A stretch of DNA of 64,000 nt from Metellina segmentata (lineage: Eukaryota; Arthropoda; Arachnida; Araneae; Tetragnathidae), in assembly GCA_947359465.1 (NCBI GenBank), contig OX375873.1, positions 73,410,278-73,474,277 on the forward strand, given 5' to 3'. Position numbers and translations under genes: made by a program. The stretch's first letter is position 1, and the number at the start of each line of letters is the position of its first letter. The notes below the pieces were generated by a model that saw nothing but the letters and a program-made list of their open reading frames with translations, did not search any database and was not told the DNA's origin. Positions 1 to 10,823 of the stretch are shown here, one piece after another.

Positions 1-1882
1 CATTTCATCAAGAAAATTTCAGGCGGATTCAGAAACTCTTAAAGAGATTCTAATCAGTTAAACGTTTAGAAATTGCAAAGTTCAATCAATTATACATATA
101 TTTATGTCCTCTGTATTTTCTCAACGAGCTCCCAAGCTCGGACTCGTTATTAATTCATTGATATTGTATTCCTCTCTAAGACCCTGTAACTTAACTTAAT
201 ATGGATGATTAGGCCCTTTTCCCACACCCTGTTAGTCACTTCGCACATTCTTTTCTCTAACTTCCATCTTTATTCAACGTAGCTCAATGTCTCACCTTTA
301 TCCCCATTATCAATTAATCAAGTTAAGAATTTCAATGTATTGTTTTTCAACGAATCAGTTTTCTCATTCTTAACCACAATTCCCATGGCCGCTTTGATTT
401 AACACATGTATCCCTTTAAAACGCTGCACAATTAAACGAATCTAGTAAGAATATTACTATTTTGCCCAATAGTGCACACGCGTGTTCTTGTGCCATGTTT
501 CAGACGTTATTGACGAATTACTCGGAAATTGGTCTGGATCTATGAAATTACCCTTTATAAAAATTTTTGGGTATCGAATAGAGACTTTGTTTAATTTCAA
601 TTAATCAACCAAAATCAACGAAGAAAACATTTCTACCAAATTTTCAACAAATACAGTTCAAGTACATGAAATATGTTCGCATGTTATGTATCTAAAATAC
701 ATTTTTGTAAAGAATAATGCTTTTGTAACGTTTCATACTCAATAACAGCACATATTTCTGCAATTGCATGATTTACTTGTATGTTCAGCAAAACATATTT
801 GCTCATATATACAAATTTCCATTTCATGAAAACACCGGATGTTGCACAGAAATTTTAAGGTCAGTTTTTAAATCACAGTATTGATTTATAAGACCAAATT
901 ACTGTTAAATATTCAAAATATAAGTCTGAGTTACAAATTTTCATGTACATATTTCAGGTCATTCTCTTTAAAATGCATCTCACAATTTAAGAGTCAAAGG
1001 CGACTTTGATGTCTCTCCACCAAATGTCCATACATGTTCTATACATTGAAACACTAATGTGAGTTTAAAGCAACTCTTATTAACATGTTTATGTAACATA
1101 ATGCACATTCCACGTATTGAAATTTTCGAGTATGCTGAAAATATACAACTCGCATACCAAGCTGTTACCGTTTCGTTAAATTCATTGGTAGTCGCACATG
1201 CTGTGTTGACAATGAGGGACTAATTCACTATCAGCTTTTATTCAGTAGCGCTGTAGTTATACATCCTGTATCAGCAGCAACCTCACTCCAATTCAGTTCA
1301 CTGTCTTCGCTGTTTCCAATATTTAAAAATCAATTTTTTATTTTCTACATGTGTAAAAGATTAATAGCGATGACTATAATTTAATAGAACAAAACACGAC
1401 ATTTTTGCTTGTAATCGGAAAGTTAGTAAGACAGTAACAATGTTCCTTTGAAATAAACCATAATTTCATATACATTCTCAGTTCTATTTTTAATTTTATT
1501 GATTACTAGCATACGTATTGAACTGTGTCAACTAAAAGTGGAATAAAACAAATCATTGATTCTCAAGTAAAACTCAAAATGTTCAAGATATGTGTTTATT
1601 TGTTGTGCTTTTTCATACCAGAATGTGGTGACACTTGACCGGTGATGTCCAGTAAGTAACTTTTTTCTTTGCATGAAGGTTAGATTTCCTCTTGAGAAAC
1701 ACACTAGTGGGCAGATATTTTTTTTCCTGTTAGATTCCCAAAACTGTCTTTTGACTTCGTGCGTTTCACTTGTAAGTCGATCGAATTGTGCTCTTACAAG
1801 GTTAAACAATGCTCTTACAAGGTTACAAAGTGTCAAATTCCATCATATCGCTGAGAACCTTTCTTTCGTTGTTTGGTTTTCT
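1..1882. other. no recognised feature
   Basis: AT-rich. Short reading frames near 1528-1927 lack any family motif. Confidence 0.6.
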
Positions 1883-2099
1883 TTAAATCTCCTGGTGGTT
1901 GTTCGACTAGATAAATTTTTTCATTAGGAAAACTGATCAGATCTGATTAAACGAGATGTCTCGACATTAGAAAAAACTGACCAGATCTTGATCTCAAAAA
2001 CAACTCGCCAATATCTTGAATTTTGATGGACGACATATTTGAAAAATTGGTCAGATCTTGATGGACGAGATATCTCGTCGAAAGCTTATAGAGGATTAA
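1883..2099. mobile_element. TTAA-bounded palindromic MITE, copy a
   Basis: Bounded by TTAA at 1883-1886 and 2096-2099. Inside are repeats of a GACGAGATATCTCGTC-type palindrome separated by CATTAGAAAAACTGACCAGAT-like spacers. Ends resemble TTAA-TCTCCTGGTGGTT on the left and the inverse of TTAATCCTCTATAAGC on the right. No coding capacity. TTAA target sites suggest mobilisation by a piggyBac-type transposase (inference). Confidence 0.7.
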
Positions 2100-5000
2100 A
2101 ATTAAAATGAGAATAACTGAATCCCACTTGGACTAGGCAAGCAGATAAAGTTGCATGCATCTTCGAAAACTTAGTAGACTAAATACGTTCTAAGTATAGA
2201 GTAGAATTAAAATACAAATACCCCTTAACTCTAGTCCCTGAGAAACTAAATGACCATGAGAAGCTTGCTTCTTATTGCATTTCCAAGGGGTTATGAAACC
2301 TTCAAATCAGGATCAAATGCAATGGAAATTTGGTGAAATGGATTTCAAACGTCCACTGGCCAGTCTAGAGACAACAGTCTACTAAACCTCTACCACACTC
2401 GAATTTGAATGCGCCTTCAGGATGTTTTTTCTATTTCCCGCTAAGGGTGGATTAATTTTCCAAGAGGTATTATTCTGAAATTTCTTTTTCGCAGAGAAAA
2501 TTATAAAAAGAAAGAGGAAACTTTTATTTCTACGGCACTAAAATTGTCTCCTTTGAACGTCTGCCACTTTTATTTCCACTGAGGTCTATGTGAGATGGGA
2601 TCCATGGTAAATGTATAATATCTCATGGATCCCTTTTAATACGTGTTAATGCACGTTTAGTTTCAGTTTTGTTAATTTATAGGATGTTCTTGATCTTTAA
2701 CCTGATGCAATAATCTTACCGATACTACTTTTTGAGATCTCTGATGAAAAAGAATAAGAATTATTTTCTAACTTTTTCAAGCGTCAATAAATGCGTTCAT
2801 TTTCTATTGCACAGCTAAATGCCATTCAAGTCTAATAATTTTAAGGTTTTCACTATATTCTTATTTGATTGCATTCTTAAGACCTAGCTTTATCCACATT
2901 TCATACTGCTTTGTTGGAAAAATAAAGAATATTGGAAAGATTTGGAGCACTACAACTATATTTCTTTCTGCAGCTTTTAAAAAGCAAATTCAATGTTTGT
3001 TCCAAATCGGTCGAGCATTAAGAATGGGATAAAGAGCACACATATGTGTATTGAGATATAAGCCCATTAAATCCATTCAACAAATAAAAAAAATCTAGAG
3101 CTCCCACACTACTTCTCAGAAATGATATTTTAAAATGAATTTTTTTATGTATTTCATCCCTATTATAAACAACAAATCCATTTTAGGAACGTGAATAATA
3201 AAATGCAGAAGAAAAATTATATTTGCGTCTTAAAAGTAGGCTAGAATACAGATAAATTTATAGTCAATTTCTAAAAGCATTAGTAATTTCTAAGACAGCT
3301 TTTTGAAAAAAAGTGAAGATTGAAGTTTGTTTTTAAATCTTTTTGCTCGATCTAAACTTATTACAATTTTTAGTAACGATTTTAATCACTTTAACCATCA
3401 AGGATTTGTCACACATTAGCATACATACTTTTCTCACAACCACGTGATATATCTTGAAAAAAGAAGCATAAAGGCTGCGCAAACATGGCTCCTTCCATTT
3501 CATTAGGAAGTCGATGAGTAAGGAAATGTTTTACATGGATCACTCCGTAATTTAAGAATTATATTAGTTATTTGCAGAATCGTCCGGCATTGCTCGGATT
3601 GTATTGGTTAAACTTTCATTGAATATTATCCAAAAATCACCTTTATCTACATAAAAAAATGCAACTATCATAAAGAATGCAAGTATAGAAACAAAATTAA
3701 GGATGCGAAAAATAATTTTTAAACTCCATTATGACATTTTTTTAGCTTTACAATTTACTTTGGATGTAATACATAGTAGATATATATGCTTCCTTTATCT
3801 ATCCATATAATGTATTTCACATACATCGCACACAAATACATAAATACGACAAAACTACAAAAAGATAAGAGTAAAATGATTATTACAGATGGCGATTTTG
3901 ATTTTTCGAGTGATTTTGAATGATTTTTAAGTTTATATCTTGGGGGAAAAAAACGAAATATTGCAACGTTCTATCAATATTTTTGACTTGTAGCACTCTA
4001 CAAGAAATGCTATTTTTCCAAATTTCACCATCATTATTAAAAGTGGAGAAATAATACGATTCAAGATCAATATATTTTCAAGCATATACTTTTTTCTTGA
4101 ACGGTCCATTCTACGTGTAATATAACAGCTTGTTTCAAAATTAACTTTAGTACACACGAAACCGAGTTAATCTATTACAGTTTTCCAACAAAAACAGGAG
4201 GTCAATTTTGCTCGGTTACTAAAGAAAATCAATGTTTTTAACGAATGTATGAGCTAGTAAAGTTGCATAAAATAGATTCAACTCGTAAAATAAATAACCT
4301 CAATCTCCGCTCACATAAGACAAAACTCTCTCTATCTCTCTCTATCAACTTTTCAAAAGTTCTAATTAAAATATATTATAACTATAATATTGTTCCAAGA
4401 CCAGCTAAGTTTTATTTAATATTCGCTGTTTCCCAACAGGCATGCAGTTTTAAATCAATTATTTATTGTACTTTTTTGTCGGATATCTGATATCTAAATA
4501 AAAACTGCATACTTATTTAGAATGATAAATTTTGTTTATAGAGTGTTGAGTACAATTTCAGTCTAATCCAATAATATAATTCAAAACATGGAAAATAAAC
4601 AAAAATTTTACTGAATTTGTCAAAAAAAAATTTTAATCTTTGAAATACAAAGTATGGTTACCCATCTTATTTTAACGGTGTCTTATTTTAAAATTATTTT
4701 ATTTACCCTCTTTTTAATGTCAGATTTATCCGTATTATTTTAAAAGCTTTTGTACTGTACACTTGAGTTATTTTTATGAAACGTAATTTTACAGATTTGT
4801 ATGTAATGAATCAACTACTTGTTTGGAAAGCTGGCTGAAATATACACATATACCACCAGGAAATGAACAAATGAATTTTAATGATATTTTGTATAAAGTA
4901 AGTAATTTATTTACTTTATTAAGTTTTATATGTTTTTTAAGTACTTTATTTACTCTATTTTTAAGCATCGGAGCACATAATGTAATAAATATACCCAAAT

Positions 5001-5489
5001 ATGGCAGCATCATTTCGCCTTTTTAACTCAGAATTCTAAACACAGTAATAAAATTAAACATTTATTCTGGTTTGGCTCTTCCTAGTAGAAAAATAGCTCT
5101 TTCATGATCAGTAGGTTTTTATGCTTATTCGTATTGCATTAAATAGAATCGCTTCCTTTCAAAATGTAAATTATGCAAAGTAATATGTATTTACAAAGTT
5201 ACCAGTTACATTTCATATCTTAAGTCAAATCTTTATAAATTATGAATAGTTTGGAAAGAAATACAAAATAATTTCTCAAAAGTAAGTATTAGAATATATA
5301 TTCTTTAAATTTCATTGTTCTAGAAAAAATTTCTTTTGCAGCAATTCTGGTCAAACAATCTGAAGTGTTTATCACAAACGTAATGATACTTAATGTTATT
5401 CCTATGAGCATTTTAAATAGTTTATTTCCCCTCTTCACATCTAACACTAATAAAACGCTAGTTAATGTATAGCATATTCCCTTGCCAGT
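2100..5489. other. no recognised feature
   Basis: AT-rich with short chance reading frames only. A T-run followed by a G-run sits at about 5490-5512, just after this stretch. Confidence 0.55.
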
Positions 5490-5519
5490 TGCTTTTTTTT
5501 TTTGGGGGGGGGAGGTATT

Positions 5520-6540
5520 GGTTTTCTTTGCAAACTAAATGCGAATTCGTAGCCTATTGGATTACAGCCATAACGTAGTTGCCAATGGTGTGTTTTTGCT
5601 TCGCAAGCCAAAATGGGTGTTGCGCGTGACAGTTCTTTTCATGGGGGTCACAGTCCCCATGGTGTTGATTTGCTTCGCAAACCAAAAAATATGAATATTT
5701 AACTGTGAAAAAATATTTATTAAAAGAAAATTAAACGTATAAGGTATCTATCTGATGTAAAATTTTCCACAGATTCAAATCCGTTAAAATTTTTACTATA
5801 ACTTTAACGATCGCTGAGATAAGAAAAAGAACTGAAGAACGCCAGTGATAACTTTAATAATTTATTTTGCTTCACTCTAATCCGTTTCTCAGGAAATCAA
5901 ACTGAATCAATTTCGAATCAAGCGATGGTCATTCGAATCTATTTGCTATCATTCCCATTAATTACGAACTAGCCATTGCGTGGCCAGCACGGCGATGCAC
6001 GTGACAGTTCTTTTCGTGGTGCCACGTGTGATCACTGTTCGCTAACCCCCAGTGATTGCTACGAATTCCCATTTGGTTTGCTTCACAAACCAAATGGAAA
6101 TTCGTAGCCTATCGGATAACAGCCATCATGGCGTTGCCAGTGGTGTTTGGTTTGCTTCGGATACCAAATGGAAATTCGTAGCTTATTGGAATGAATTCCA
6201 TGTGTATTCCAATTTGGTTTGCTTCGCAACACAAATTATTAATACTATAGACTATGGTTTGCTTCGCAAACCAACACCACAGGTAACGCCGTAATGGCCT
6301 TTCGCTCTCAAATGCGACCAAATTCGATAACAGCCATTATGGTGTTGCCCGTGGAGTTGGTATGCTGCGCAAACCTAATTGAAATTCGTAACCTCTTGGA
6401 ATGAATTCTTTGCGAATTCCAATTTGGTTTGCTTCGTAAACCAAATTATGAATATTATGAATTAGGGTTTGCTTCGCAAATTGGATAACAGCCATATGTT
6501 GTCCGTGGTGTTTGTTTGCTTTGCGAACCAAATGGGAATT
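5520..6540. repeat. array of GGTTTGC-TTC-GCAAACC hairpins
   Basis: About nine copies, several imperfect, of the hairpin GGTTTGCTTCGCAAACC at roughly 5591, 5666, 6072, 6143, 6213, 6256, 6421, 6464 and 6509. Between them recurs a longer unit containing AATTCGTAGCCTATTGGAT and ACAGCCATNATGGCGTTGCC at about 5540, 6097, 6320 and 6482. Spacing is irregular. Short reading frames here are repeat translation. Confidence 0.75.
5681..5840 (+). repeat. diverged module R1 (Helitron-associated?)
   Basis: First of three related blocks. Shared landmarks are GTAAAATTTTCC, CAGATT(T)CAAATCCGTT and CTTTAACGATC. The upstream cAMP-element-like and TATA parts seen in the other two copies are degraded here. Confidence 0.6.
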
Positions 6541-6690
6541 CAGCGTGACGTCACAATCTCTTGCGAAAGTATAAATAATTAACTGAAAAATTATTTATGA
6601 AAAGAAAATCAAACATATTAGATATCTCTCTAGTGTAAAATTTTCCCCAGATTTCAAATCCGTTGAAATTTGTGATCTATCTTGAACGAT
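6541..6690 (+). repeat. diverged module R2 with TGACGTCA and TATA-like box
   Basis: Carries TGACGTCA (6546-6553) followed about 20 bp later by TATAAATA, then GTAAAATTTTCC and CAAATCCGTTGAAATTT. It abuts the 5' end of the Helitron at 6696. The promoter reading is inferred from motif order only. Confidence 0.6.
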
Positions 6691-6695
6691 CCCGA

Positions 6696-7314
6696 TCAAT
6701 ATATATAATTCTCTTACATGACACAAGAAAAAGACGTTTTTTGTTATCGCGTTTTGGCAACATTGTACGATTGTTTGATACCACGAAGCCTCGCGCCTCA
6801 ATTGAATTTATAGCGTTATCGGATGAAATTTTATTGAAAAAAAAAAAGAATTTTAATCGAGCTGCTGCTGTTTATAATAGAAATCAAAGAAAGCAGAGGA
6901 TCTTTTCAGGGCCATTTATAAAACGGTCCTTTTCAGGGCCAATATTTATAATTCAACAAGACACTTGCACTGCAACTTTCGACAATAAACTCATTTAAAC
7001 AGTGTGAGTGGCTCGAGTGCTGGGGAAATGTAAACACAAACAACATGGGGTATTCAATTTCCAAAGCAACGCTTACTTTTCGAGACAAAATTTTTTCAAA
7101 GTTTTCAATTGAATTCTGATTCTAAAAGTACTTTATGCATATTTTCTGTTTTCAACAAATTTATAATTGAAAAATATTTTTTTGGAATATCATATTTTGT
7201 AAACAATCCCTTCTGCTAGAACACATGTCTTCATTGATGCGAGTAAAGCGAGCATAGGTTCGCGCAGCTTACCAATGAGGATTGCAAAGGAATCCTCCGG
7301 GGATTGACCCCTAG
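6696..7314 (+). mobile_element. non-autonomous Helitron, copy A
   Basis: Starts A|TC and ends CTAG|T, the Helitron insertion rule, with no terminal inverted repeats. The 5' part has AATTCTCTTACATGACAC and the 3' part the family's hairpin chain, here partly eroded. It carries a perfect 16-nt histone-type stem-loop GGTCCTTTTCAGGGCC at 6925-6940 and an imperfect one at 6898-6913. 619 bp with no Rep/helicase coding. Confidence 0.75.
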
Positions 7315-7429
7315 TTTTACAAAAACAAACTAAACAAGACCAGCCAATTTTTTATTATTATTTTTTTTGCCTTCTTTTGCTGAAATTGTAAGAGTGCAGG
7401 AAATATAATCTGTGTATTTTTTGAACGCG

Positions 7430-7600
7430 AATGTTGACGTAACGTCACTATCTCTTGCAAAAAAATATAAAAGATATTTTTAAAAAATCACATTTTTAAG
7501 TATTGATCTAAAGTGAAATTTTCTGCAGATTTCAAGTCTGTGGAAATTGTTGCTCTATCTTTAACGGTCTAGGATATAGAAAAAAAATAACTAAATTTCT
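7430..7600 (+). repeat. diverged module R3 with CRE-like and TATA-like motifs
   Basis: Third copy of the R1/R2 block: TGACGTAACGTCA, CTATCTCTTGCAAAAA, AATATAAAAGAT, then TGAAATTTTCTGCAGATTTCA and CTATCTTTAACGGTC. It lies downstream of Helitron copy A. Confidence 0.6.
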
Positions 7601-7799
7601 CCAGTTAAAAGTTTATTTGTTTTTTATCGTCTGCTGGAAAATCATTCCTCTCCGCAAAATGAACACGGAAACGGAAGAAATAAATTTAGAATCTGTGATC
7701 TTCCATGCTGTTGCATTCAATAATAATTAAATTTCATTAAATTCATTTTAAAATGTTCTAGATTGAATTTTAAAATTCGCATAGACCCAAAAACTGCAA

Positions 7800-8064
7800 A
7801 AAATTTGGTCTACTTGTGTTTTAAATCCCGTTACTGTTAGTGTCATAGATTCGTCAGGACGATGCGTGCAAAAAACAAACACTTCTTTTTGTAATAGTAG
7901 ATATGTTCCATGCAGGGTTCCAAAAAATAAGTGTTTCAAATTTCGTGTTGATTGGTCATTTGCACTATATGGACAAAAGTATCTGAACACTGCAGAAATT
8001 TGGAGGAGGATCCATCTTAGTGTGGGGTTGTTTTCCAGATTAGGACATGGCCCATTTTTTTATA
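7800..8064 (+). pseudogene. degenerate Tc1-like transposase fragment
   Basis: Pieces in different frames resemble the middle of a Tc1 transposase: VIDSSGRCVQKTNTSF, RYVP, then FGGGSILVWGCF around 8000-8040. The stretch at 7958-7990 (CTATATGGACAAAAGTAT) looks like a Tc1-family terminal repeat, which suggests internal rearrangement. It ends at the TA where the next Tc1 element begins. Confidence 0.5.
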
Positions 8065-8066
8065 TA

Positions 8067-9330
8067 CACTCTATAACAAAAAAAATCGACGCACCGAGAA
8101 GGAATCATCCAATTGCTTTGAAATTTCGTATGCAAAAATGTTTTGACCAAATATGCAATTGATTAAAATTTGGTGTGCAATGAATGAATAGTGCGATCTC
8201 CAGCGCATCGGAACTGCGCATCCAGCAGATGTATATACGTAGTTGTTCTTGAACTGTTGTTAAACTTTTCTGCTGCATTGCGATTTAGGATACCTTTCAA
8301 CGAATGAAAAAATGCCTCGCCGCAGGATTCGAGCTCATTACGAGCAACTTTCAGAGTTTGAAAGAGGTCGTATCATTGGATTGAAAGAGGCAGGTTGGGT
8401 AAATCGGAGAATCGCTCGTCATGTGAGTCGAAGCGATGCGGCGATTAGAAGATGCTGGCAAGAGTGGGTGGACACTGGCTGATTTCAGCGTCATGACGGT
8501 AACGGTCGACGTAGGGCCACAACAGATCGCGAGGACAGAGCGATTGTCAGATCAGCTGTCACAGCGCCTGATTCATCGATATCAACCATCAGTCGTGCGA
8601 CCCACACACGAGTGTGCACCATGACCATTCATAGACGGCTGAGAGAGCGAAATCTACGCTCGTACCGACCGTTACGCCACCTGCCACTCACGCCTGCACA
8701 CTGTCGAGCCAGATTACACTGGTGCTTGGCTCTATCAAGCTGGAATGATGCTGGCTGGGGACGTATAGTCTTTAGCGACGAATCCCGCTTCCAACTGTGT
8801 CCTGGCGATCATCGAAGACGTATCTGGAGACGCCCAGGGCAGCGTGCCGATCCTGCTTTCACTATTGCACGCCACACGAGCCCTCAACAAGGAGTTATGG
8901 TCCGGGGTGCCATTTCCCTTGATAGCCGTACCCCTTTGATCGTCATTAGAGGTACACTTACTGCACAGCGGTACGTTGACGACATTCTGAGACCTGTTTT
9001 GCTACCGTTCCTTTCGCCGTACCCTGGGCTTATTTTTCAGCAAGACATTGCCAGACCACATACGGCACGTGTTGCTATGAACTGTCTTCAATCTTGTCAA
9101 ACACTTCCTTGGCCAGCCAGATCACCAGATCTCTCTCATCGAGCATGTCTGGGATATGATGGGAAGACTACTGCATCCGGTAGGGAATGTTAATGACGTA
9201 GTCCGACAATTGGAGCAAATTTGGCAAGAAATACCGCAGGAGTTGTCATTTGATCAGTTTTATTAGATAATTTTTGTGAACAAATATTGATAAAAAAGTT
9301 GTTCTGTCCACTTTAAATATTTCTTATTAA
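8067..9330 (+). mobile_element. Tc1-like transposon, 3' end eroded
   Basis: Left end is TA followed by CACTCTATAACAAAA, a usual Tc1 start. The transposase relic inside is listed separately. No matching right terminal repeat was found, so the right boundary is approximate and the 3' end seems lost. Confidence 0.75.
8312..9265 (+). pseudogene. Tc1-family DDE transposase, nearly intact
   Basis: Cut-and-paste transposase acting on its own terminal repeats. ATG at 8312 opens MPRRRIRAHYEQLSEFERG, a paired-like helix-turn-helix DNA-binding region. The frame runs to about 9137 with a single in-frame TGA at 8480-8482 (residue 57, likely from CGA). The DDE core is visible: IVFSDESRFQL (first Asp), IFQQDIARPHTARVA (second Asp; usual DNARPH is DIARPH) and SPDLS. 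A net 2-bp loss just before 9138 shifts the frame; the C-terminal part with IEHVWDMMGR and QLEQIWQEIPQEL continues in frame +1 to about 9265. It is inactive because of the stop and the frameshift. The best match by memory is the Tcb1-type group common in arthropods. Confidence 0.9.
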
Positions 9331-10015
9331 ACACATCTATCCTTCTAGAAATATTCCAGAATTAAATGTTATGTTTAGAATGCTTAAGAACTGAATAATG
9401 AGTTATAGAAATAGGATATGCAATCTCAAATTTCATGAGCATATATCAAATGTTTTTCTAAGAATTCGTTTAAATATTGAATCGTTCCGCCAAAGAAAGA
9501 AGTTTCGTCAAGTATTTAATTTAATAAACCATTCCGAGAGCGATAATACGGCATTTAAAATAGCCTATAGTTATAAGCACTGCTAACACTAAGTAACAAA
9601 GCATCAAAACTAAATTTATCTTTTAAAATTATTAACCTCAGAATTCCTTTAAAAATGGAAGAGGAAACACATTTGTTATACGCCTGAGAAGATACTTTTA
9701 TTAGGAATAACTTAAATATGAAATACAGAATATTTTGAAATACATTTTGCGGAAGCAATATATGAAAATGAAGAATGCGTTGCTCAAAAAAAAATTACGC
9801 TAGGAAATAATGAACTTTCAAAGCTCTCGTTAAATTGATCCAATACAAGATTTGAATTCAACTTATGAAACCCAATTGGCATGTAATTGTAGCTTAAAAA
9901 CAGACAAAAGAAACCACCACCATTGCAAACAATTCTATGTTAATACACTGTTTTTTTAATCTTTTATTTTAGAATTTTTTTTTAACATTTTTGTTTCCGG
10001 ATAGTTAGATCAAGG
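9331..10015. other. no recognised feature
   Basis: AT-rich sequence between the Tc1 element and a SINE tail. Nothing identifiable. Confidence 0.5.
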
Positions 10016-10175
10016 TAGGTAGGTTTTTATTTTAACGAACATCGTACTAGTTCAACATAACTTGGCTATTCACGATGGTCCGAGATTAATCCCAATAGGA
10101 AAGATCAGAGGACAACATTAGGTAATTTTAAATCACGGTCAGATGACGAGGGTACACATGAGGTATTTAGGACAC
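10016..10175 (-). repeat. SINE tail fragment
   Basis: Its reverse complement contains CTCGTCATCTGACCGTG and AAAATTACC, matching the body of the tRNA-derived SINE at 26.1 kb, followed by TTGTCCTCTGATCTTTCC. No tRNA-like head is present. Confidence 0.6.
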
Positions 10176-10604
10176 GAAAACGCGCTCCAGACCAATTGAC
10201 TAGCTATTTAACTAGCTATTTTGCAGTAGAGTAAATTGTGTCAGATTTATTTCGTTTTAACTTTTTAGTTTCAACCACCAGACACAAAAATTCACATGTA
10301 AGTTCATAAACAATTTCAAGTAATAATAGTATTTGAACACCTATGTGTTTTAGGTATTTTTTTTTATTTTAAATTATCATATATACAATGTTTCAAAAAG
10401 GGATTTTTGAATGCCACTTTGAAGCACAAAGAGTACTTAATCATTTGTGAGAAAAAATATTTGTGGAATTTATCCGCAAAATACGTAATTTTTTGTGGAT
10501 ACGTCATAGAATTTTCGTAATACGTTTGCGTGCTATGAGACCATGAAAGTTGAAAAGCATTTGATGAACCATTGAGTTGGTTTCAACGCGATATATAGTA
10601 CATC

Positions 10605-10823
10605 AAGATCTGACGAAATTCGCTATCTGTTATGAAAAATTCGTCATTGACTGTCACTTTTTTATGATGATGGTATCAAAACCAGTTTTTTTCTAATAAC
10701 GAGATATCTTGTCATTCGAAGCTACTAGGTTAATTAATAATGTCGAGATACCTCGTCCAATATTATCAAGATAGTCTCGGTAATGACGAAATACCTCGGC
10801 GAGGCAATCACTAGGAGGGTTAA
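10605..10823. mobile_element. TTAA-bounded palindromic MITE, copy b (degenerate)
   Basis: Contains AACGAGATATCTTGTCATT, GTCGAGATACCTCGTCC and related repeats. The right end CTAGGAGGGTTAA is at 10811-10823, and a second end-like CTAGGTTAA is at about 10727-10735, so two copies may be joined. The left boundary is unclear. Confidence 0.55.

Noticed and set aside
5520..6540. CRISPR array
   Set aside because: The repeats are palindromic with irregular spacing, in an animal-type genome and without cas genes.
6898..6940. A histone gene at the stem-loop
   Set aside because: No histone-like coding precedes any of the four copies; upstream sequence is Helitron body.
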